Shown: in pieces, positions 15,551 through 21,495 of the stretch
How the letters are laid out: each line of letters opens with the position of its first letter
Numbering within the stretch: position 1 is the first letter of the stretch
Source: Aminomonas paucivorans DSM 12260
Lineage (GTDB): Bacteria > Synergistota > Synergistia > Synergistales > Synergistaceae
Direction of reading: 5' to 3'
DNA length: 64,000 nucleotides
Assembly: GCF_000165795.1 (NCBI RefSeq)
Contig: NZ_CM001022.1
Location: 186,001 to 250,000 of the forward strand
The notes under the pieces: generated by a model
Database searches by the model: none
Seen by the model: only the letters and a program-made list of their open reading frames with translations
What the model was told of the DNA's origin: nothing
Position numbers and translations under genes: made by a program

Positions 15551-17239
15551 ATGGGCAAGAACGTGTTGGTGGTGGGGGGCGTGGCCTGCGGGGCCAAGGT
15601 GGCGGCTCGACTTCGGCGGCTGGACCCGGAGAGGACGATCCGCATCCTGGAGAAGGGGGACACCCTGAGCTATGCCGCCTGCGGCCTGCCCTTCCTGGTG
15701 GGAGGGACGGTGCCGGAGCTGAAGGACCTGATCACCACCCCCGTGGGGGTGGTGCGGGATGCCCACTTCTTCCGGGCGGTGAAGGACGTGGAGGTGCTCA
15801 CGGGGCACCTGGCCACCCGGATCGACCGGGCCGCCAGGGTGGTGACCGCCGTGGAGACCGCCACAGGGGAGGAGAAGTCCTTCCCCTACGATCAGCTGGT
15901 CCTGGCCACCGGGGCCTCCCCGGTCCTGCCTCCCCTCCCCGGGGCGGATCTGCCCGGTGTGACCCCCCTGTGGAACCCCTCCGACGCCCTTTCCATGAAG
16001 CAGGCCCTGGACGCGGGGTCCGTGCGGGAGGCGGTGGTGGTGGGGGCCGGACTGGTGGGGCTGGAGGCGGCGGAGGCTCTGGTGGAGCGGGGGGTGAAGG
16101 TGACGGTGGTGGAGCTGCTGGGGCACCCCCTGGCGGCCCTGCTGGACCGGGACTTCGGCGCTCTCATGGCCCAGGCCCTTCGGGCGGCGGGGGTGGACTT
16201 CCGTTCCGGCACCCGGGTGACGGGCTTCGAGGGGGAGAAGGGGGTCCTCTCGGGGGTGCGCGTGGAAGGGGAGGTGATCCCCGCCCAGCTGGCCCTGGTG
16301 GCCGTGGGGGTCCGACCCAACGTGCAGCTGGCCCGGGACGCGGGGCTGGAGATCGGCGCCCTGGGGGGAATCCTGGTGGACCGCCAGGGACGTACCTCCG
16401 ACCCGGACATCTTCGCCGGGGGGGACTGCGTCCAGACCTTCCACGCCCTCACGGGGGCCACGGTGAGGCAGCCCATGGGCTCCACCGCCAACCGGCAGGG
16501 GCGGGTCATCGCGGACAACCTGGCGGGGTTGGACACGCCCTTCGGCGGGGTGCTGGGCACCGCGGTGCTGCGTTTCGGGAAGACCACCGCAGGGCGCACG
16601 GGGCTTTCGGAGGAGGCGGCCCGGGAGGCGGGCTTCGACCCCGTGGGGGTCACGGTCACCAACGCGGACATCCCCCACTTCATGCCCGGCTCCGCCCCCC
16701 TGGTGCTGCGTCTCCTGGCGGATCGGTCCACCCGCCGTCTCCTGGGGGCCCAGGTGTTCGGCCCCGGCCGGGGGGACAAGCGTCTGGACGTGCTGGCCAC
16801 GGCCTGCGCCTGCGGGGCCACGGTGGACGTGCTGGCGGACGTGGACCTGGCCTATGCTCCCCCCTTCTCCTCCGCTCTGGACGTGGTGACCCACGGGGCC
16901 AACGCCCTGCGCAACAAGCTGGACGGGCGCATGGACTCCTGTTCCCCCTCGGAGCTTCGGGAAAGGCTGGAGGAGGGGGCGGTGCTGCTGGACGTGCGTT
17001 CCCCGTCGGAACGAAAGGAGCAGGGCACGCTGCCCTACGACGGGGTGGTCTCCATCCCCCTGGGACAGCTGGCGTCGCGGGCGGAGGAGCTGCCCCGGGA
17101 TCGGGAGATCGTGGCGTTCTGCAAGATCTCCGTGCGGGGCTGGGACGCCGTGGGGATCCTGAAGGGCAAGGGGTTCCGCCGGATCTCGGTGCTGGAGGGA
17201 GGGGTGGTGGGCTGGCCCTACGGGCTGGTCCGGGAGTAG
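15551..17239 (+). CDS. CoA-disulfide/persulfide reductase with C-terminal rhodanese domain (CoADR-Rhd)
   Basis: The 562-residue flavoprotein has an N-terminal FAD motif (VLVVGGVACGAKVAARL), the redox Cys44 in SYAACGLPFLV, an NAD(P)H motif (VVVGAGLVGLEAAEAL) and a dimerisation domain. A rhodanese domain starts at about residue 464 (LLDVRSPSERKEQ) with its active Cys524 in FCKIS. Enzymes of this architecture reduce CoA disulfide, CoA persulfide or polysulfide with NAD(P)H. The start ATG at 15551 follows GGAGG. The operator-like palindrome just upstream and the downstream TauE-like exporter and thioredoxin-fold gene support a role in sulfane-sulfur homeostasis (inference). Confidence 0.9.
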   Translation: MGKNVLVVGGVACGAKVAARLRRLDPERTIRILEKGDTLSYAACGLPFLVGGTVPELKDLITTPVGVVRDAHFFRAVKDVEVLTGHLATRIDRAARVVTAVETATGEEKSFPYDQLVLATGASPVLPPLPGADLPGVTPLWNPSDALSMKQALDAGSVREAVVVGAGLVGLEAAEALVERGVKVTVVELLGHPLAALLDRDFGALMAQALRAAGVDFRSGTRVTGFEGEKGVLSGVRVEGEVIPAQLALVAVGVRPNVQLARDAGLEIGALGGILVDRQGRTSDPDIFAGGDCVQTFHALTGATVRQPMGSTANRQGRVIADNLAGLDTPFGGVLGTAVLRFGKTTAGRTGLSEEAAREAGFDPVGVTVTNADIPHFMPGSAPLVLRLLADRSTRRLLGAQVFGPGRGDKRLDVLATACACGATVDVLADVDLAYAPPFSSALDVVTHGANALRNKLDGRMDSCSPSELRERLEEGAVLLDVRSPSERKEQGTLPYDGVVSIPLGQLASRAEELPRDREIVAFCKISVRGWDAVGILKGKGFRRISVLEGGVVGWPYGLVRE

Positions 17240-17265
17240 CCCCCCCGGGCTTCGGGCGGAAGTAA

Positions 17266-17301
17266 GGAGAGGCGAGGCCTTGGGGTCCCGCCTCTCCTTT
17301 T
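17266..17301. terminator. Terminator between convergent reductase and Lrp-type genes
   Basis: A 9-bp stem (GGAGAGGCG with CGCCTCTCC, 14-nt loop) is followed by TTTT on the plus strand. Confidence 0.75.
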
Positions 17302-17304
17302 CCG

Positions 17305-17751
17305 TTAGAGCCGCAGGCCGCCCTTGCGGCTTTTGTAACGCTTGAGGATCATGTGGGTCTGGACCCGGGTGATGCCCTTGAGGGAGTAGATGCGCTCCAG
17401 GACGAACCGCTCCAGGTCCTCCATGTCCCGCAGCAGGGCGTGCATGTGGAGGGTGCTGGAGCCCGTCATGAGGTAGAGGTTCTCCACCGTGTCCTCCTGC
17501 GCCAGGGTCCGGGCGATGTTGTCCAGGTGGAAGGGTTCCACGTCGATCTCGAAGAAGGCGGAGACGTGTTTTCCCGTGGCCTCGGGGCTGATGGTGATGG
17601 TGAAGTTCTCGATGATCCCCTCGCCCCGCAGCTTGTCGATGCGCTCCTTGATGCTCACCCGGGTGAGGCCGTACTTGCGTCCCAGCTCGGCGTAGCTGAT
17701 CCGACCTTCCGAAGTCAGGTCCTCCAGCAGTTTCCTGTCCAGGGCGTCCAT
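17305..17751 (-). CDS. Lrp/AsnC-family transcriptional regulator
   Basis: The 148-residue protein has the standard layout: an N-terminal winged helix-turn-helix (LDRKLLEDLTSEGRISYAEL, then KYGLTRVSIKERIDKL) and a C-terminal RAM/ACT-like effector domain (FFEIDVEPFHLDNIARTL, LMTGSSTLHMHALLRDMEDL). Such regulators respond to amino acids and often act on transport or catabolic genes. It is transcribed from its own well-formed promoter. Its targets are not evident; adjacent divergently or convergently placed sulfur genes are candidates only by position. The terminal RKGGLRL tail is basic. Confidence 0.9.
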   Translation of the reverse strand: MDALDRKLLEDLTSEGRISYAELGRKYGLTRVSIKERIDKLRGEGIIENFTITISPEATGKHVSAFFEIDVEPFHLDNIARTLAQEDTVENLYLMTGSSTLHMHALLRDMEDLERFVLERIYSLKGITRVQTHMILKRYKSRKGGLRL

Positions 17752-17788
17752 GTTCTTCCTCCTCCTCGCGGTGCGTCGTCTGAGGGCA

Positions 17789-17817
17789 ATGATACCCGAA
17801 GGAAGGATCCCTTACAA
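17789..17817 (-). promoter_or_regulatory. Promoter of the Lrp-type regulator gene
   Basis: On the minus strand TTGTAA (17817-17812) and TATCAT (17794-17789) are exactly 17 bases apart, about 38 bases before the ATG. The -35 lies in a repeated TTGTAAGGG/TGTAAGGGA sequence. Confidence 0.6.
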
Positions 17818-17824
17818 AGGCCCC

Positions 17825-18595
17825 TTACAAACCGTTGAACCACCCGGGGGCTTGCCAGAGCATCTGCAGGGCGCTGGCCCCTGCGGCGAGCCCCAGGGCC
17901 CGGCGGATCCAGGGGTTCCCCTTGCTCACCGAGGCCCGGGCTCCCAGGACGGCCCCCACCATGCTCCCTCCCGCCAGGACCAGTCCCACAGGGAGGTTCA
18001 CCAGGTCCGCCCGGAGGAAGAGGGCCAGGCTGGCCAGGGTGTAGCACCCCACCAGGACGGTGCGGACCCCGTTGCTGCGCACCAGATCCATCCCCCCCGC
18101 CCCCACCAGGGCCCAGGAGAGGACGATCCCCACCCCCGCCTGGAGGAAGCCCCCGTAGGCCCCCGCGAGGAAGAGGGCGGCGAAGACCCCTGCGGGGGAG
18201 GCGGGGGTGTGGCGGGGGGTCTCCCAGAGGGAGGGGCGGAAGAGCAGGGAGAGGGCCAGGAGGAGGATGATCGCCCCCGCCACCGGGGACAGGGCCTCCC
18301 GGGGGAGGCGCAGCACCCCCAGGGTCCCGCAGAGGGCTCCCAGGGTGGCGGGGACGGCCAGGCGGAAGGCCCGGCGCAGGGGGAGCAGCCCTTCGCGCCG
18401 GAAGGCCCAGGCTCCGGCGACGCTCTGGAGGAGGATGGCCACCCGATTGGTGCCGTTGGCCACCGCGAGATCCAGCCCCAGCAGGGTCAGCAGGGGGAGG
18501 GTGAGCAGGGTGCCCCCGGCGGCCAGGGTGTTCAGAAACCCGGAGAGGACCCCCAGCAGGAAGATCCCCGCCAGGATCCAGGGAGAAGGGAGCAT
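17825..18595 (-). CDS. TauE/SafE (TSUP) family membrane exporter
   Basis: The 256-residue protein has about eight hydrophobic segments and the family signatures GFLNTLAAGGTLLTLPLL with NGTNRVAILLQS in the first half, and GGFLQAGVGIVLSWALV with the related SNGVRTVLV in the second half. TSUP proteins are associated with export of sulfite, sulfoacetate or related organosulfur anions, or thiosulfate/sulfane movement. The ATG at 18595 follows AAGGAGG with good spacing, so the long open frame upstream is not coding. It is placed 62 bases after the selenoprotein-like gene on the same strand, with an imperfect hairpin between them, and likely belongs to the same transcription unit. Confidence 0.85.
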   Translation of the reverse strand: MLPSPWILAGIFLLGVLSGFLNTLAAGGTLLTLPLLTLLGLDLAVANGTNRVAILLQSVAGAWAFRREGLLPLRRAFRLAVPATLGALCGTLGVLRLPREALSPVAGAIILLLALSLLFRPSLWETPRHTPASPAGVFAALFLAGAYGGFLQAGVGIVLSWALVGAGGMDLVRSNGVRTVLVGCYTLASLALFLRADLVNLPVGLVLAGGSMVGAVLGARASVSKGNPWIRRALGLAAGASALQMLWQAPGWFNGL

Positions 18596-18657
18596 GAGAG
18601 ACCTCCTTGGGGAGTCCGTGCCCCCCTCCGAAGGGCGCATCGGCCCTCCGGGGGGAG

Positions 18658-19146
18658 TCAGCGGAGGACCTTGTCCAGCTCCCGGGTCAGTTCCTCCTTG
18701 GACATGAGCCCCAGGAAGGTGCGGACCACCTTGCCCTTCCGGTCCGTCAGGACGCTGAAGGGGACCCCCTCCACGGCGAAGGCCTCGTAGAGAGCGTCCT
18801 TGGCGTCCCGGTAGCCCGGGATGGAGGGGACCTTCCACCGGGCCAGCATGGCGCGGGAGAGGACCTTGGGAGATCCCGAGGGGGTCACCCCCAGGACGGT
18901 CAGCTTCGCGGGGGGGTAGGAGGAGCGCAGGGATTCGAGCAGGACCAGCTCGTCTCGGCAGTAGGGTCAGGTGGGGGTGAAGAAGACCAGCAGGGCGGGT
19001 TTGCCCGCCAGGGAGGCCGTGGAGAGGGCCACTCCCTCTCCCAGGGGCTCCAGGGTGGCCTGAGGCAGGGTCTTGGGGGCCGCCCAGGCCAGGGAGGCCA
19101 GGGTCAGGAGCAACCATACCGCGAGGGGAAGCCTGCTTCGTTTCAT
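18658..19146 (-). CDS. Thioredoxin-fold selenoprotein (TlpA-like), UGA at codon 60 read as selenocysteine
   Basis: A signal peptide (MKRSRLPLAVWLLLTLASLAWA) leads into PALLVFFTPT. A TGA at 18967-18969 follows, and the same frame then continues without a break through PYCRDELVLLESL to GVPFSVLTDRKGKVVRTFLG and a stop at 18658. The TGA falls where the first Cys of a thioredoxin-type C-P-Y-C motif belongs, giving U-P-Y-C (Sec60, Cys63). The second half has the cis-Pro motif (EGVPFSV) of a thioredoxin fold and cannot stand alone without the active site. A SECIS-like hairpin follows the UGA. Read-through gives 162 residues, a normal length for an exported TlpA/ResA-like protein. Alternatives are a nonsense mutation of TGC/TGT or a sequencing error. 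Confidence 0.75.
18936..18952 (-). promoter_or_regulatory. Bacterial SECIS-like hairpin downstream of in-frame UGA
   Basis: In the mRNA, CGAGC and GCUCG pair (5 bp) around the loop UGGUCCU, which starts 19 nucleotides after the UGA. Bacterial SECIS elements have a short stem with a G in the first two loop positions at about this distance; the GGU here fits. The stem is short and its lower extension has mismatches. Confidence 0.6.
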
Positions 19147-19174
19147 GGGGGCCCTCCTTTCGAAACGGCGAAGG

Positions 19175-19180
19175 ATTTTA
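19175..19180 (-). promoter_or_regulatory. -10 box upstream of the selenoprotein gene
   Basis: The minus strand reads TAAAAT about 30 bases before the ATG at 19146. No convincing -35 was found. Confidence 0.4.
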
Positions 19181-19220
19181 GACACCATAGCTTGCCCCGC
19201 CGGGGTGCGCAAGGGGGAAA

Positions 19221-20006
19221 CTACCGAGGGGCCGTCCCGTGCCGGGCGAGGAACCGATCGATGAGCCTCCGGGAGAGGCTCACGGAGGGGGGGATCTCGG
19301 GCAGATCCTCCGGGGCGTACCAGCCCGCGTCGGCGATCTCCTCCTCCTGGAGGCGGATCTCCCCTCCCGTCCAGGTGGCCTCGAAGCCCACCATGAGGGA
19401 GTGGGGGAAGGGCCAGGGCTGGCTGGCCACGTAGCGCACCCCCGTCACCTCCAGGCCCACCTCCTCCCGCACCTCCCGGTGCACCGTCTCCTCCAGGCTC
19501 TCCCCGGGCTCCACGAACCCCGCCAGGACGCTGTACCGCCCCGGGGGAAAGTGGTGTCCCCGGGCCAGGAGGAGCCGACCCTCCCGCACCACCGAGACCA
19601 GGATGGCCGGACTCACCAGGGGGTAGTGCAGCTCCCCGCAGGCGGGGCAGACCCGGGCCCGCTCCGCGGGATGGTCCGCCAGGGGGGTGCCGCAGCGGCC
19701 GCAGAACCGGACGGTGCGGCTCCAGTGGCGCAGGTGGAAGGCCCGTCCCGCCCGGAAGAACGCCTCCTCCCCCAGCACCGCCCAGAGGGAGCGCAGGTCC
19801 GCGCCCCTCCACCCCTCCGGAAGGGGGGCACCGGGGTCCATCTCCCGCCACCCGTCCCGGTCCTCCTGGGGGTGGGGGTGCAGGAGCCCCCGAAGGGGCG
19901 TCAGGTCCTCCTCCCGGGGCAGCCGTTCCGTCCCGGCTCCCTCCCGCCGCAGCAGCACTTCGTCGCCCCGAAAGACCAGAGGAAGAGCTTTTTCCGTTCC
20001 TTCCAA
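19221..20006 (-). CDS. nudC: NADH pyrophosphatase, NudC family
   Basis: The 261-residue protein has the NudC order: a divergent N-terminal domain, a zinc ribbon (FCGRCG and VCPACG), then the Nudix domain with the box GFVEPGESLEETVHREVREE and the NudC-specific array SQPWPFPHSLMVGF. NudC hydrolyses NADH to NMNH and AMP and, in several bacteria, removes NAD caps from RNA. The start is taken as TTG at 20006, behind GGGAGAGGG. No ATG lies closer to the N-terminal domain; the next in-frame ATG would remove it. It is divergent from the following exported-protein gene and not obviously linked to the selenoprotein gene downstream. Confidence 0.88.
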   Translation of the reverse strand: MEGTEKALPLVFRGDEVLLRREGAGTERLPREEDLTPLRGLLHPHPQEDRDGWREMDPGAPLPEGWRGADLRSLWAVLGEEAFFRAGRAFHLRHWSRTVRFCGRCGTPLADHPAERARVCPACGELHYPLVSPAILVSVVREGRLLLARGHHFPPGRYSVLAGFVEPGESLEETVHREVREEVGLEVTGVRYVASQPWPFPHSLMVGFEATWTGGEIRLQEEEIADAGWYAPEDLPEIPPSVSLSRRLIDRFLARHGTAPR

Positions 20007-20078
20007 GACACCCTCTCCCTTCTCGTTCCTCCGAGGTATTCTTGTGCCAGGGCACCCATGACGCAAGGGGGGACGGAC

Positions 20079-20579
20079 ATGAGACGAACCGTGGGCATCC
20101 TGGCGCTGGTCGTTCTGGTGGCGGCCTGGGGGGCGGCCTGGGGCGCCCCTTCCCTGGAGAACGTCCTGGCCCTTCAGACCCTGGCCTTCCCCCTGGGGGA
20201 GACGGAGGCCCAGATCCGCCGGAACCTGGGGACTCCGGCCCGGACCCAGGTCCGGACCCTGAGCAACCCCCACGACCCTCGGTTCACCGACCGGATCACC
20301 CGGCTGGTCTACCCGAGCCTGACGGTGGAGGTCTTCCGGGCGGGGTACGACGGGCGGGAGTTCGTCACGGAACTCACCCTCACCTCCCCCAAACACCGTC
20401 TCCGGGGAGGTCTGGGGGTGGGGAGTTCCCGGACGGAGGCCCTCCGGTTCTTGGGGCCTCCCCACGCCCGGGACGGGGAGACGGACGTGTGGACCACCGA
20501 GTCGGAGTACCAGGAGCTGCGCCTGGAGTACCGCAAGGGCCGGATCTCCCAGATGCAGTTCCTCTCCTTTCCGGACTAG
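20079..20579 (+). CDS. Exported protein of unknown function
   Basis: The 166-residue product has a clear signal peptide (MRRTVGILALVVLVAAWGAAWGA). A compact domain follows with LGETEAQIRRNLGTPART, TRLVYPSLTVEVFRAG, GVGSSRTEALRFLGPP and LRLEYRKGRISQMQF. The two LG-x-P turns and the strand pattern resemble small periplasmic SmpA/OmlA-like domains, but I do not assign a family. The ATG at 20079 is preferred over 20058 because GGGGGGA is correctly spaced before it. It is followed closely by spermidine synthase, which has its own TAGAAT -10-like box (20605-20610). Confidence 0.6.
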   Translation: MRRTVGILALVVLVAAWGAAWGAPSLENVLALQTLAFPLGETEAQIRRNLGTPARTQVRTLSNPHDPRFTDRITRLVYPSLTVEVFRAGYDGREFVTELTLTSPKHRLRGGLGVGSSRTEALRFLGPPHARDGETDVWTTESEYQELRLEYRKGRISQMQFLSFPD

Positions 20580-20642
20580 GGAGGCCCGTCCCCGCCCCTC
20601 GGGGTAGAATGGGGCCAGTTTGAACCCGGAGGAGGATGCCCC

Positions 20643-21491
20643 GTGGAGACCTACCCGAAGCGGACCAACGACCTGTGGCTCACGGAAGCCCAGACGGAAA
20701 ACCTGCACCTGAGCCTGCGCGCCACCGACGTGCTGCGTCACGTCCGGACCCCCTACCAGGACCTGTTGGTGATCCGCACCCTGGAGTACGGCAACGTGAT
20801 GGTCCTGGACGGGGCCATCCAGGTGACGGAGCGGGACGAGTTCTGCTACCACGAGATGATGGCCCACGTGGCCCTCTGCGCCCACCCGGACCCGAAGCGG
20901 GTCCTCATCGTGGGGGGGGGCGACGGGGGGTCCCTGCGGGAGGTGCTGCGCCACCCGGGGGTGGAGGAGGCCTTTCTGGTGGACATCGACGAGGAGGTCA
21001 TCCGGGCCTCCCGGGACTTTTTCCCGACCCTGAGCTGCGCCATGGACGACCCTCGTGCCCGGGTGCTCCCCATGGACGCCCTGAAGTTCATCGAGGAGCA
21101 CCGGGACGAGTTCGACCTGGTGATCGTGGACAGCACCGACCCGGTGGAGTTCGCCGCGGGGCTCTTCGAGGCCCCCTTCTACGGCAACGTGGCCCGATCT
21201 CTCCGGGACCGGGGCTTCGTGGTCTGCCAGACCGAATCCCCCTTCTCGGACACGGGGGTGGTGCGGGAGGCCCTGGCGGCGCTGCGCCAGGTCTTCCCGG
21301 TGGTGCGCCTCTGCACGGGCTTCATGCCCACCTACCCCACGGGCTTCTGGACCTACGGGGTGGGCACCAAGGGGCCGGATCCCTCCCGCCCCCTGCGCCC
21401 CGCCCCGGAGGGTACCCGCTACTACTCTTCGGAGGTGCACGCCGCCGCCTTCGCCCTGCCCCCCTTCCTGAAGGAGTGGGTGGGGGCCTAG
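20643..21491 (+). CDS. speE: Spermidine synthase (polyamine aminopropyltransferase)
   Basis: SpeE moves the aminopropyl group of decarboxylated AdoMet to putrescine or a related diamine in the cytoplasm. The 282-residue protein has the family landmarks: the N-terminal beta domain with VMVLDGAIQVTERDEFCYHEMM, the AdoMet motif VLIVGGGDGGSLREVLRHP, the acidic LVDIDEEVI, DALKFIE, and the catalytic VIVDSTDPV. A late GFMPTYPTGFWTYG is also typical. The start is GTG at 20643 after GGAGGAGG. Four bases later begins the cobyrinate synthase fusion gene, so they are probably cotranscribed even though the pathways differ. Confidence 0.93.
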   Translation: METYPKRTNDLWLTEAQTENLHLSLRATDVLRHVRTPYQDLLVIRTLEYGNVMVLDGAIQVTERDEFCYHEMMAHVALCAHPDPKRVLIVGGGDGGSLREVLRHPGVEEAFLVDIDEEVIRASRDFFPTLSCAMDDPRARVLPMDALKFIEEHRDEFDLVIVDSTDPVEFAAGLFEAPFYGNVARSLRDRGFVVCQTESPFSDTGVVREALAALRQVFPVVRLCTGFMPTYPTGFWTYGVGTKGPDPSRPLRPAPEGTRYYSSEVHAAAFALPPFLKEWVGA

Positions 21492-21495
21492 ACCC

